27,342 bases of DNA, from NCBI GenBank assembly GCA_023443925.1, contig JAEZSL010000088.1, positions 1 to 27,342 on the forward strand, read 5' to 3'. The position numbers were made by a program, and so were the translations under genes. Below are positions 1 through 7,808 of this stretch, in pieces (within the stretch, counting starts at the first letter, position 1; each line of letters starts with the position of its first letter). The notes beneath the pieces were generated by a model, which saw only the letters and a program-made list of their open reading frames with translations, did no database searches and was not told the DNA's origin. The stretch is from Bacillota bacterium (lineage in GTDB: Bacteria > Bacillota_A > Clostridia > Lachnospirales > Lachnospiraceae).

Positions 1-120
<120 letters not shown>

Positions 121-218
121 CTAAACAATTGTAATAATATAAGCAATTAGGGTTATTGTAGCATATTTAACATGTAAAATCCAGTTTTTTGTACAATCAT
201 ACGTTCGCCAAAAGGTTG

Positions 219-244
219 CCGGATATGGGAAAAATCCGGTTTTT
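219..244 (+). terminator. Hairpin with T-run in divergent intergenic region
   Basis: CCGGAT (219-224) pairs with ATCCGG (234-239) and is followed by five T (240-244), the layout of an intrinsic terminator on the plus strand. No plus-strand gene ends upstream inside the window, so it might stop antisense transcription or sit in a leader. The stem is only 6 bp. Confidence 0.35.
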
Positions 245-274
245 ATGCATTTTTTTGCGCTTCTTTGGAACCCT

Positions 275-302
275 TTGATTGAATTAAGAAGCTGGTTATG
301 TT
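275..302 (+). promoter_or_regulatory. Possible vegetative promoter of the PHP gene
   Basis: TTGATT (275-280) and TATGTT (297-302) are separated by 16 bp, each matching four of six positions of the sigma-A consensus. It is the best candidate before the PHP gene, but weak. Confidence 0.3.
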
Positions 303-360
303 ACACTAGACCCGACAAAGAATGACGATGCGAATTACAATAGAAAGAAGTGTGGTTGAA

Positions 361-1044
361 ATGTTTAAATATGATACCCATGTACACACATCGGAAGCAA
401 GTGCCTGTGCCACCATAAGCGGGGCGGAACAGGTCAGGCTTTATAAAAAGCTGGGTTATACGGGCATTATAGTGACAGATCATTTTTTTAACGGAAATAC
501 CGCGGTTCCTAAGTCCCTGCCCTGGGAAGAGAGGGTGGAACGGTTTTGCCTTGGATATGAACATGCCAAAAGAGAAGGTGAGATAGAAGGGATTTCTGTT
601 TTCTTTGGATGGGAAGAAAGCTATTTTGGTACGGATTTCTTAATCTATGGTCTGGATAAAGACTGGTTAATTAAAAATCCGGACATATTAAGCTGGAATA
701 GGCGGGAGCATTATGAAAGAGTTCATGGGTCGGGCGGTTTTTTGGTCCATGCCCATCCCTTCAGGGAAGCGGATTATATTGCCAGTATCCGGCTGTATCC
801 GGAATATGAAGATGCCATTGAAATTATAAATGCAAGTCATAAGAATCCCAAATTTAATAAAAAGGCAGCCGAATATGCAAAACTCCACCAGAAACCGGTT
901 ACCGGAGGCTCGGATGCCCATCATGCCGGCTCTCCCCATGGTGGAATGGTTTTTCAGCATGAATTAAAAGATATTCAGGATTTTATAAACAGCGTGAAAC
1001 ATAAGAAGGGCGTTACGGTTCTGCCGCCTTCTTATAAGGTATAA
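361..1044 (+). CDS. PHP-domain metal-dependent hydrolase
   Basis: The protein (227 aa from this start) begins almost directly with the first PHP metal-binding motif, DTHVHTSE (residues 5-12). Further PHP ligands follow: TDH near 39-41, a WEE acidic motif near 82, HAHPF near 130 and GGSDAHH near 182-188. PHP proteins use two or three metal ions to hydrolyse phosphoesters; relatives include histidinol phosphatase, nucleoside monophosphate 5'-3' phosphatases and DNA polymerase accessory domains. The substrate cannot be read from the sequence. The frame is open to an ATG at 322, but the protein fold normally starts at the HxH strand, so 361 is preferred; neither start has a strong Shine-Dalgarno. 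It stands alone, and its product is not obviously connected to motility. Confidence 0.8.
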   Translation: MFKYDTHVHTSEASACATISGAEQVRLYKKLGYTGIIVTDHFFNGNTAVPKSLPWEERVERFCLGYEHAKREGEIEGISVFFGWEESYFGTDFLIYGLDKDWLIKNPDILSWNRREHYERVHGSGGFLVHAHPFREADYIASIRLYPEYEDAIEIINASHKNPKFNKKAAEYAKLHQKPVTGGSDAHHAGSPHGGMVFQHELKDIQDFINSVKHKKGVTVLPPSYKV

Positions 1045-1101
1045 AAGAGTTATTCCTTATTAATAATTATTACCATTTGTCAAAAATGGGCGATAAAGCA
1101 A

Positions 1102-1130
1102 TTGACAACCATATAATAATATATTATAGT
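1102..1130 (+). promoter_or_regulatory. Strong sigma-A-type promoter
   Basis: A perfect TTGACA (1102-1107) and TATAGT (1125-1130) are separated by exactly 17 bp, so transcription should start near 1137. It is the best vegetative promoter seen in the window. It lies about 500 bp before lysA and only about 30 bp before a terminator-like hairpin. Confidence 0.65.
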
Positions 1131-1164
1131 TGTGTCTATATAAAATGAATAAATATACGAAAAC

Positions 1165-1196
1165 AATGAAGGCGATTACAAACCTTCATTCTTTTT
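1165..1196 (+). terminator. Intrinsic terminator or attenuator
   Basis: AATGAAGG (1165-1172) pairs with CCTTCATT (1183-1190) across a 10-nt loop and is followed by CTTTTT. It may terminate the PHP transcript. Because it lies just downstream of the promoter at 1102-1130, it could also produce a short RNA of about 60 nt or act as an attenuator in a lysA leader. Confidence 0.55.
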
Positions 1197-1288
1197 AAAT
1201 ATAAGTTTTAATGTCTGACAGCCAGTAGACTGAAGGCTAATGTGAAATAGAAAGCAGTAAGCTCTCTTGAGTAATTTGTTTCATATTA

Positions 1289-1355
1289 AACTCCCATCTG
1301 TGCGCTTAGGCGCACGTATAAATCAAGATGTTGGAAAAATTTATATTTTTCAACC
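1289..1355 (-). repeat. Two-hairpin intergenic element, copy 1 (inverted relative to copy 2)
   Basis: This 67-bp stretch is the near-identical reverse complement of 20170-20237. It carries a GTGCGC/GCGCAC hairpin (1300-1305 with 1310-1315) and a GTTG/CAAC-bounded AT-rich hairpin (1330-1354). On the minus strand it ends in GGGAG, a Shine-Dalgarno-like box, followed after a few bases by an ATG opening a 15-codon frame (MKQITQESLLLSISH, then stop). The element's sense orientation, inferred from copy 2, is therefore the minus strand. Confidence 0.75.
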
Positions 1356-1436
1356 TTACGCCCATGCTTTTTGGGCAAACTTGTGAAGAATAGCCTTCTT
1401 TGCTATTCTTTTAATGGCTCGCGTGTCTTATGCGAG
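1300..1436 (-). ncRNA. Candidate structured RNA: array of five stem-loops
   Basis: Five successive hairpins cover this stretch: GTGCGC/GCGCAC (1300-1315), GTTG...CAAC (1330-1354), GCCCA/TGGGC (1360-1376), AAGAATAGC/GCTATTCTT (1386-1410) and CTCGC/GCGAG (1418-1436). Two of them belong to the repeated element, whose sense strand appears to be minus. The stem at 1386-1410 is followed by TT on the plus strand and could instead act as a plus-strand terminator. No known RNA family is recognised, and strand and transcription are inferred. Confidence 0.3.
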
Positions 1437-1627
1437 ACTATTTGCACTAACATTTATTCGCGATACTGCAGAAAAAGGCATCATGACAGAATAAGTGTAT
1501 TACTAAAAAACAAAAAATTAAATGAAAGGCTGCCGCAATGTAATTTTTTTACTCTGTGAAATAAGTTTCACATATTATTTTGTGGCAATATCCCGGTTTG
1601 TATCGGGATATTAAGTGGGTGTATAAG

Positions 1628-2893
1628 ATGAAGAAACCATTTGTAACTTTAGAACAGTTAAAAGAGATAACGGCCAAATATCCCACACCATTCCATATTT
1701 ACGATGAAAAAGGAATACGTGAAAATGCAAGAAACTTAAAAAAAGCATTTTCCTGGAATAAAGGGTTTAAAGAATATTTTGCCGTAAAGGCCACCCCAAA
1801 TCCGTTTTTATTAAAACTTCTGTACGAGGAAGGCTGCGGTATGGATTGTTCTTCCTTAACGGAATTAATGCTATCGGAGGCCCTGGGCATTGTCGGTGAG
1901 GATATTATGTTTTCCTCCAATGCAACTCCTGCTGAGGAATTTGTAAAAGCGAAGGAACTAAATGCGGTTATTAACCTGGATGACTTTACTCACATTGATT
2001 TTCTGGACAAGACAGTAGGAATTCCTAAGACCATCAGCTGCAGGTTTAATCCGGGAGGCTTGTTTAAAATAAGTAATAATATTATGGACAATCCCGGAGA
2101 TGCCAAATACGGCTTTACGAAGGATCAGATGATAGAGGGTTTTAAAAAATTATTAAATCTGGGTGCCAGGGAGTTTGGCATTCATTCCTTTTTAGCCAGC
2201 AATACGGTTTCCAATGAATATTATCCGGCTTTGGCAAAAATACTCTTTGAACTGGCGGTGGAATTAAAAGAGAAAACCGGTGCTCATATCAAATTTATCA
2301 ACTTATCCGGTGGTATCGGAATACCATATAAACCGGATCAGCCGGCGAATGATATTATGGAGATCGGGGAGGGTGTCAGAATCGCTTTTGAAGAAACTCT
2401 GGTTCCTGCCGGTATGGGGGATGTGGAAATTTATACGGAATTAGGACGCTATATGCTGGCGCCTTACGGTCATTTAGTGGCAACTGCGCTTCATGAAAAG
2501 CATATTTATAAAGAATACATCGGTCTGGATGCCTGTGCGGTCAATCTCATGCGGCCCGCCATGTATGGTGCCTACCATCACATTACCGTAATGGGTAAAG
2601 AGAATGAACCCTGTGACCACCTGTATGATATAACCGGTTCCCTGTGTGAGAACAACGATAAGTTTGCCATTGACCGTATGCTGCCCAAAATTGATCTGGG
2701 TGATTTAGTTGTAATTCATGACACCGGTGCCCACGGTTCCTCAATGGGTTATAATTACAATGGAAAATTAAAGTCGGCGGAGCTTCTGTTAAAAGAAGAC
2801 GGGTCTGTTCAGTTAATCCGCCGGGCGGAAGAACCGAAGGATTATTTCGCAACCTTAGATTTTTGCGATATTTTAAAAGATATGAAATTATAG
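1628..2893 (+). CDS. lysA: Diaminopimelate decarboxylase-like PLP enzyme
   Basis: This is a fold-III PLP decarboxylase (421 aa, usual length for LysA), predicted to convert meso-diaminopimelate to lysine. Visible landmarks are the PLP lysine in FAVKATPNP (K54), the glycine-rich phosphate-binding segment LSGGIGIPY near 224, ELGRYM near 270 where the family usually has EPGR, SLCENND near 338 corresponding to the CESxD region, and GAHGSSMGYNYNG near 368 corresponding to the GAY...YN region. The HxGS motif is replaced by HSFLAS. The divergent motifs place it in an atypical subgroup, so another basic amino-acid substrate is possible. ATG 1628 is chosen because the earlier start at 1580 would add an unconserved tail across a hairpin; the ribosome site (AAGTGGGTG) is weak. 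Confidence 0.82.
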   Translation: MKKPFVTLEQLKEITAKYPTPFHIYDEKGIRENARNLKKAFSWNKGFKEYFAVKATPNPFLLKLLYEEGCGMDCSSLTELMLSEALGIVGEDIMFSSNATPAEEFVKAKELNAVINLDDFTHIDFLDKTVGIPKTISCRFNPGGLFKISNNIMDNPGDAKYGFTKDQMIEGFKKLLNLGAREFGIHSFLASNTVSNEYYPALAKILFELAVELKEKTGAHIKFINLSGGIGIPYKPDQPANDIMEIGEGVRIAFEETLVPAGMGDVEIYTELGRYMLAPYGHLVATALHEKHIYKEYIGLDACAVNLMRPAMYGAYHHITVMGKENEPCDHLYDITGSLCENNDKFAIDRMLPKIDLGDLVVIHDTGAHGSSMGYNYNGKLKSAELLLKEDGSVQLIRRAEEPKDYFATLDFCDILKDMKL

Positions 2894-3008
2894 TCAGGAT
2901 AAAGTCTGTTTTGACAAATGATTTTAACAAGTATCAATAAGAATGAAAGTTATGATAATAAGTAATAAGACTAAATTTATTACTTTATATTGGTATGGGT
3001 AATTGGGG

Positions 3009-3038
3009 AAAGACTGCCATTTAACGGCAGTCTTTTTC
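3009..3038 (+). terminator. Intrinsic terminator of lysA
   Basis: AAAGACTGCC (3009-3018) pairs perfectly with GGCAGTCTTT (3026-3035) across a 7-nt loop and ends in a T-run. It lies 116 bp after the lysA stop and separates lysA from the flagellar cluster. The 393 bp between lysA and flgM otherwise hold only an AT-rich hairpin (2961-2984) and the flgM promoter region. Confidence 0.85.
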
Positions 3039-3214
3039 CGTGGTTAATAATATCTTCCCGCATTTATCTCCAAGTTCGTAACGACAGTATCTTTGTTATC
3101 GTAAGCTTTCAAATTGTATTATCAGGAACCCAATCAATTCCGCGTAGAGGATGCTTGGCTTGTTAGTTAAAGTAAAAAATTACCAACATTTATTAAAAAA
3201 ACTGCTTTTGGCTA

Positions 3215-3241
3215 TAATATAAAGAACAAATCATCCGATAA
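3215..3241 (+). promoter_or_regulatory. SigD (sigma-28)-like promoter of flgM, overlapping a sigma-A-like promoter
   Basis: TAAT (3215-3218), a 15-bp spacer and TCCGATAA (3234-3241) match TAAA-N15-GCCGATAT with only the family's usual deviations. The same bases include TATAAT (3213-3218), which with TTATTA (3190-3195) and a 17-bp spacer could form an upstream sigma-A promoter. A dual promoter would give basal plus SigD-driven flgM expression. Confidence 0.6.
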
Positions 3242-3286
3242 ATAAAATATAAGTTATAATGAATAGTTAGACAGGTGGTGGAAATA

Positions 3287-3565
3287 ATGCGTGTAGATGC
3301 ATATAACAAAATTTCACAGGTATATCAGACGAGTGCAGTGAAAAAGACAACAACATCAATAGGTACTTCGGCATCGGACCAGCTTGAAATTTCAAGGACA
3401 GCCAAGGATTACCAGATTGCCAAACAGGCGGTTTCAGGTACTCAGAATATACGAACCGATAAGGTAAATGAAATTAAAAACCGGATTGAATCAGGCAATT
3501 ATAATATCAGCATGGAAGAAGTGGCTGATAAAATGGTAGAAAGCTATTTTGAAAAATTAATTTAG
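3287..3565 (+). CDS. flgM: Anti-sigma-28 factor FlgM
   Basis: A 92-aa protein, the usual size for FlgM. The N-terminal half is polar and probably disordered, while the C-terminal half (DKVNEIKNRIESGNYNISMEEVADKMVESYFEKLI) is the amphipathic helical region that wraps around sigma-28. FlgM keeps SigD inactive until the hook-basal body is complete and then is exported, releasing late-gene transcription. ATG 3287 is preferred over GTG 3275 because AGGTGG at 3273-3278 is at proper distance only from 3287. It is the first gene of the flagellar cluster and has its own SigD-like promoter, giving the classical negative feedback loop. Confidence 0.93.
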   Translation: MRVDAYNKISQVYQTSAVKKTTTSIGTSASDQLEISRTAKDYQIAKQAVSGTQNIRTDKVNEIKNRIESGNYNISMEEVADKMVESYFEKLI

Positions 3566-3610
3566 CCTGGCAAAGACAGAGTATTCTATAGGAAAAGAGG
3601 GTAGTCTCAG

Positions 3611-4126
3611 GTGGCAAGCTTAATAGAAGAACTAATTCATACTTTAGGACAGGAGTATGAGATTTACAGGCAGATGATTCCCATTGCAGAGCAAAAGACT
3701 AAAATTATTATCAGTAACAGCCTGTTGGAATTACAGGATATAACCAATCAGGAACAGTTCTTGATTGACAGTGTTCATAATCTGGAGCGAAAACGGGAAG
3801 AGGTTGTCAACAATATCGGTACCGTAATTAACAAGGATCCTCGAACCATTAATATCCGGACAGTTATCCAGATATTAGAGAAACAACCAATAGAACAAAA
3901 GCAACTTTCCGAAATTCACGATAATCTAAAAAAGACAATTCAAAGACTTGTTGAAATCAACAATCATAACAAATCGTTAATACAGCAATCCCTAGAGATG
4001 ATAGAATTCAATATGAATTTTATTCAGAGTACAAGGATGTCACCGGGGAATCTCAGCTACAACAGGGGCGCTTCACAAATGGATATGCCCTCTTTGCAAA
4101 CAGGGATGTTTGATGCAAAGCAGTAG
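3611..4126 (+). CDS. flgN: Flagellar export chaperone FlgN
   Basis: A 171-aa, almost entirely helical protein without membrane segments, placed between flgM and flgK as in Bacillus and clostridia. FlgN-family proteins bind the C termini of FlgK and FlgL in the cytosol and deliver them to the flagellar type III export gate. The N-terminal segment (LIEELIHTLGQEYEIYRQMIPIAEQKTKII) fits the PF05130 pattern, and residues 40-130 form long heptad-like helices. The last 35 residues are Met/Ser/Gln-rich and probably disordered. The start is GTG, preceded by an AAAGAGGG ribosome binding site at about 10 nt. Confidence 0.88.
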   Translation: MASLIEELIHTLGQEYEIYRQMIPIAEQKTKIIISNSLLELQDITNQEQFLIDSVHNLERKREEVVNNIGTVINKDPRTINIRTVIQILEKQPIEQKQLSEIHDNLKKTIQRLVEINNHNKSLIQQSLEMIEFNMNFIQSTRMSPGNLSYNRGASQMDMPSLQTGMFDAKQ

Positions 4127-4161
4127 CACAGAAGAAACTAAGGCAGGACAGGTGAAATTCT

Positions 4162-5856
4162 ATGAGTTTAATGAGCAGTTTGTATATAGGCGTATCCGGT
4201 CTGGGCGTCAGCCAGAATTCTTTAAATACCACGGCGCATAACCTGGCCAATGTGGGTACGAAGGGTTATGTCAGGCAGCAGGCGATTCAGGCTGACAGCA
4301 CTTATCTGAATTGGGGGGTAACCAATTTATCCACGCTTCAGACAGGATTGGGCGTTAACATCGCCACCGTAAGACAAGTCAGGGACATATTCCTGGATAA
4401 AGCATACCGCCAGGAGGTTGGCAGGCAGGGCTTTTATGAAGTACAGTATGAGGCGGTACAGGAAGTAGAGAGTATGTTCGGAGAAATGGAAGGCGTGGCT
4501 TTCCAGAAATCACTGAACGATTTATGGACTTCTCTGGAGGAGTTGTCCAAAACTCCCGGGCAGATTGAAGCCCGTGCCTCCGTTGTCCAAAACGCGGAAT
4601 CTTTCCTGAAGCGGGCAGATATCATACAGGAACAGTTAAAAACATATCAGTTAAATTTAAATACCCAGATAACGGATAAGGTTAGCAGGGTGAATGAGAT
4701 TGCAGAACAGGTCCAGACTTTAAATAAGAAAATAAGCCAGTATGAATCGAATGGCATAGAACATGCCAATGATTTGCGTGACGAACGGAATAATCTGCTG
4801 GATGAGCTGGGTCAGATTATACAGATTACATATAAAGAGAAACCAAACGGCGTTGTTACGGTCAATGCAGAAGGTGTTCCGCTAATTACCGAAGACAGCG
4901 TATTTAAAATGGGGACGGCAAAGGTCAGTGATTCCTCCAATCTTTTGAAACCGGTATGGTTAAGTTATGAAGGTGTTGATGTTTTTAATCTGGACAGACC
5001 GACGTCTACTGCGGATAATACTGATGTAGGTTCCTTAAAGGGACTACTGGTTTCCAGGGGAGATGATACAGCTAACTTTACCGATATGTTAAAGGACCCC
5101 GACGAATACAATAAAACAATTAATACTTCTGTAATCAAGACGGTTCAGGCTCAGTTTGACCAGTTAATTCATGGAGTAGTTACCGCGATTAACGACATCT
5201 TAAGCCCCAATAAAAAGGTTAGCAACAGCAGCGGCACGGACAGTATTACTATCCTGGACAGGGAAAAGGCACCGGTGGGTATGGATAAAAATTATACCAT
5301 GGGTGAAGCGTTGTTTAACAGGAAGACGGTAGACCGATACAGAGAACCCACTGCGGCTGAAATGGCGGATTACGGACTTACGGCGGATGACAGGGTATAT
5401 AATGAAGAGGATTATAACGATAACTATACTCTGTTTACCTTGGGACAGATCGAGATTAATAAGAATATAAAAAGTAATTATTCGCTGATTCCTTTAAGTT
5501 CCAACAGCCGTACCGGTGAAGTGGATGTAAAAACTGCAGAAGCCCTGGTTGCAAAGTGGAAGGAACCCTTTGCCACACTCTCGCCGAATACCCTGACCAA
5601 GAACACTTTTAAAGATTACTATACGGCGTTTATTGGGGATATTGCCACCAGAGGGGAACAACTTAAGAGTATCAGCGATAACCAGGCTACACTGGCCGGT
5701 AATGTCGATGATCAGAGACAGCAGACTTCAGGAGTATCTTCTGATGAAGAACTAACCAACCTAATTAAATACCAGCATGCCTATAACGCATCATCCAGAT
5801 ATATTACCGTTATTGACCAAATGCTGGAACATATCCTTTCCACACTAGGCAGATAA
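4162..5856 (+). CDS. flgK: Hook-filament junction protein FlgK (HAP1), copy 1
   Basis: A 564-aa protein with the rod/hook-type N terminus (SLYIGVSGLGVSQNSLNTTAHNLANVGTKGYVRQQ) and the matching C-terminal heptad region (SGVSSDEELTNLIKYQHAYNASSRYITVIDQMLEHILSTLG). These terminal helices pack into the D0/D1 coiled-coil core at the hook tip. The middle (roughly 240-480) is the variable surface domain. It is somewhat longer than Bacillus FlgK. AGGTGA precedes the ATG at normal distance, and FlgN just upstream is the expected chaperone. A second FlgK-like gene follows 32 bp later, so the two may form successive rings or be alternatives. Confidence 0.95.
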   Translation: MSLMSSLYIGVSGLGVSQNSLNTTAHNLANVGTKGYVRQQAIQADSTYLNWGVTNLSTLQTGLGVNIATVRQVRDIFLDKAYRQEVGRQGFYEVQYEAVQEVESMFGEMEGVAFQKSLNDLWTSLEELSKTPGQIEARASVVQNAESFLKRADIIQEQLKTYQLNLNTQITDKVSRVNEIAEQVQTLNKKISQYESNGIEHANDLRDERNNLLDELGQIIQITYKEKPNGVVTVNAEGVPLITEDSVFKMGTAKVSDSSNLLKPVWLSYEGVDVFNLDRPTSTADNTDVGSLKGLLVSRGDDTANFTDMLKDPDEYNKTINTSVIKTVQAQFDQLIHGVVTAINDILSPNKKVSNSSGTDSITILDREKAPVGMDKNYTMGEALFNRKTVDRYREPTAAEMADYGLTADDRVYNEEDYNDNYTLFTLGQIEINKNIKSNYSLIPLSSNSRTGEVDVKTAEALVAKWKEPFATLSPNTLTKNTFKDYYTAFIGDIATRGEQLKSISDNQATLAGNVDDQRQQTSGVSSDEELTNLIKYQHAYNASSRYITVIDQMLEHILSTLGR

Positions 5857-5888
5857 AGGATTATTATTGAGAAAACAGAGGTGAAAAC

Positions 5889-7661
5889 ATGCCATCTACT
5901 TTTTTTGGACTGAATATAGGAACTACTGGGTTATATACCTATCAGGCAGCTTTAAATACCACAACCCATAACATAACTAATACGAAAACAGATGGTTACA
6001 CCAGGCAGGTACTAATACAGAAAGCCGGTGAACCCATTAAGGTAAACAACAGTTACGGTATGGTTGGTTCCGGTGTTGATGCCACTGCTATCGTCCAGAT
6101 CAGAAATGATTATTACGATTTAAAATATAGAAAAAGCAATAACCTATTTGGTGAATATTCCGCTAAGCAATATGCCATGACAGAAATTGAAAATTATTTC
6201 AACGAAGTAACAGTAGACGGATTTACCACTTCCTTTAACAAGCTTTTTACCAGCATGCAGGAGTTGTCCACCGATTCGGCTAATTTGACTAAAAGGACCC
6301 AGGTAACGAATTATGCCCAGAATCTGGCGGATTATTTTAACAGTATGGCTACAAGTTTAAAAAGCGTACAGGAGGAGTGCAATTTTGAGGTAAAAAACCA
6401 GGTGGACAGGATTAATTCCCTTGGACAGCAGATTGCTACCTCAACAAAACAAATTAATGTACTGGAAGCCAGCGGCGGTACCGCGAACGATCTGCGGGAT
6501 CAAAGGCAGTTGTTACTGGACGAGTTATCGAGTATCGTGAATATTTCCTATGACGAGCAGGTTGTCGGCAGTGGTACCGGAGTTACCAGTTTTACGGTTA
6601 AGATAGACGGTCAGACTTTAGTAAGCACCAATGAATATAATACATTAATGGCGGTTCCACGGACGGAAAAAATCAACCAGAATGACGTAGACGGATTATA
6701 TGACATTGCCTGGAGCAACGGGAACACCTTTAATACAAATAGTAACTCTTTATCCGGTTATTTAAAATCCCTCGTAGAAGTAAGAGATGGAAATAACAAT
6801 GAAAATCTGCGCAGTACTCAAAATTCCGGAACTGCAGGCAGCACTACATTGACCTTAGCAAAGACCAATATTGATGCCATAGAAAAATTAAATATACCGA
6901 AACAGGGAGTAATTACAATCGGTAATGAAGAATACACCTACAAGGATTTTGCTGTGGTATATGACAGTGCAACGAATACCAGCAGTTATACGTTTACTTT
7001 GGATAAACCCCTGACTCATAATGTAACGAATGAGCAAATTTCCATCGGCGACAGCATTGACTATAAAGGAATTCCTTATTATATGAGCCAATTGAACCAG
7101 CTTGTCAGAACTTTTGCAAAAGAGTTTAATACTCTTCATAAAAGCGGAGTGGATCTAAACGGGAATCCGGGAGAGGATTTCTTTAATGCTTCAAGCCGAG
7201 TTGACCCGGTTACCGGTGATAATATAGCGTTTGGAAGTTACGAAGCTTACTATGACCTTACGGCAGCTAATTTTAAAGTTACCAATACCATATACAATAA
7301 TCCCAGCAAGATAGTAACCGGCAGTGAAGTTGAAAACGGAGTTGAGAAAAATGATATTCTGAAAAAACTGCTGGCGTTAAAGGATGACAAATCTATGTTT
7401 AAACAGGGCACACCGGCTTCCTTTTTTCAGACGCTGGTAGCAGAAATCGGAATTGATGCCAAGAAAGCTAACAACTTTGTTAAAAATCAAGGTGATATAG
7501 TGGACATGGTTAAGAACCAGAGATTATCCGTTTCCGGTGTGGATGAGGATGAAGAAGCCATGAACCTGGTAAAATTCCAGAATGCTTATAATTTATCGGC
7601 CAAGGCAATTCAGGTCATGAATGAGATATATGATAAATTAATTAACGGTACGGGTGTCTAA
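5889..7661 (+). CDS. flgK: Hook-filament junction protein, second FlgK-like copy
   Basis: A 590-aa paralogue of the preceding gene. The N terminus (FGLNIGTTGLYTYQAALNTTTHNITNTKTDGYTRQV) and C terminus (SGVDEDEEAMNLVKFQNAYNLSAKAIQVMNEIYDKLINGTGV) both keep the FlgK D0 pattern, while the central domain (about 230-480) is unlike copy 1. Both terminal regions are intact, so it is not a pseudogene. AGAGGTG precedes the ATG. It is probably co-transcribed with copy 1. The tandem copies have diverged strongly, suggesting separate positions in the junction rather than dosage. Confidence 0.9.
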   Translation: MPSTFFGLNIGTTGLYTYQAALNTTTHNITNTKTDGYTRQVLIQKAGEPIKVNNSYGMVGSGVDATAIVQIRNDYYDLKYRKSNNLFGEYSAKQYAMTEIENYFNEVTVDGFTTSFNKLFTSMQELSTDSANLTKRTQVTNYAQNLADYFNSMATSLKSVQEECNFEVKNQVDRINSLGQQIATSTKQINVLEASGGTANDLRDQRQLLLDELSSIVNISYDEQVVGSGTGVTSFTVKIDGQTLVSTNEYNTLMAVPRTEKINQNDVDGLYDIAWSNGNTFNTNSNSLSGYLKSLVEVRDGNNNENLRSTQNSGTAGSTTLTLAKTNIDAIEKLNIPKQGVITIGNEEYTYKDFAVVYDSATNTSSYTFTLDKPLTHNVTNEQISIGDSIDYKGIPYYMSQLNQLVRTFAKEFNTLHKSGVDLNGNPGEDFFNASSRVDPVTGDNIAFGSYEAYYDLTAANFKVTNTIYNNPSKIVTGSEVENGVEKNDILKKLLALKDDKSMFKQGTPASFFQTLVAEIGIDAKKANNFVKNQGDIVDMVKNQRLSVSGVDEDEEAMNLVKFQNAYNLSAKAIQVMNEIYDKLINGTGV

Positions 7662-7674
7662 GCCTGAAGAGATT

Positions 7675-7701
7675 TAAATGAAAGGAAGCCAGAGCAGATA
7701 T
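7675..7701 (+). promoter_or_regulatory. SigD-like promoter of flgL
   Basis: TAAA (7675-7678), a 15-bp spacer and GCAGATAT (7694-7701) match the sigma-28 consensus with a single mismatch. It begins 13 bp after the second flgK and would give flgL a leader of about 100 nt. Confidence 0.5.
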
Positions 7702-7730
7702 ATGCGGATATACATTATGGCGAAGGGGTA

Positions 7731-7793
7731 AGTTTGAAAGAAAAACATTTTCAAACTACTTATTAAAGCAGTAACGCAGACACATCTGCGTTA
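7731..7793 (+). promoter_or_regulatory. Two hairpins in the flgL leader
   Basis: AGTTTGAAA (7731-7739) pairs with TTTCAAACT (7749-7757), and TAACGCAGA (7772-7780) pairs with TCTGCGTTA (7785-7793) across a 4-nt loop. The second stem ends directly at the Shine-Dalgarno (GCAGGAGGG, 7795-7803). No T-run follows, so these are not terminators. They may stabilise the message or tune flgL translation. Confidence 0.5.
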
Positions 7794-7808
7794 TGCAGGA
7801 GGGTAAAA

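Larger units (their letters stand above)
1197..1627. other. Hairpin-rich intergenic region upstream of lysA
   Basis: No credible gene is present in these 430 bp. The stretch holds five closely spaced stem-loops between 1300 and 1436 (listed separately) and two more before lysA: TGTGAAA/TTTCACA at 1555-1572 and AATATCCCG/CGGGATATT at 1587-1612. I searched by eye for lysine-riboswitch and T-box signatures (AGAGGTGC-type core, GGTGGNACCGCG) and saw neither. It may be a long lysA leader, a structured RNA, or decayed sequence. Confidence 0.5.

Noticed and set aside
1145..1198. 17-codon frame between the strong promoter and terminator, considered as a lysine leader peptide
   Set aside because: No Shine-Dalgarno, and only three scattered lysines rather than a run; kept only as a remark under the promoter-terminator finding.
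1371..1559. 62-codon plus-strand open frame beginning at TTG upstream of lysA
   Set aside because: No ribosome binding site, no recognisable protein features, and it runs through two of the hairpins; the region looks like structured non-coding sequence.
1197..1627. Lysine riboswitch or T-box in the lysA leader
   Set aside because: The conserved cores of these families were looked for by eye and not seen on the plus strand; a covariance-model search would settle it.
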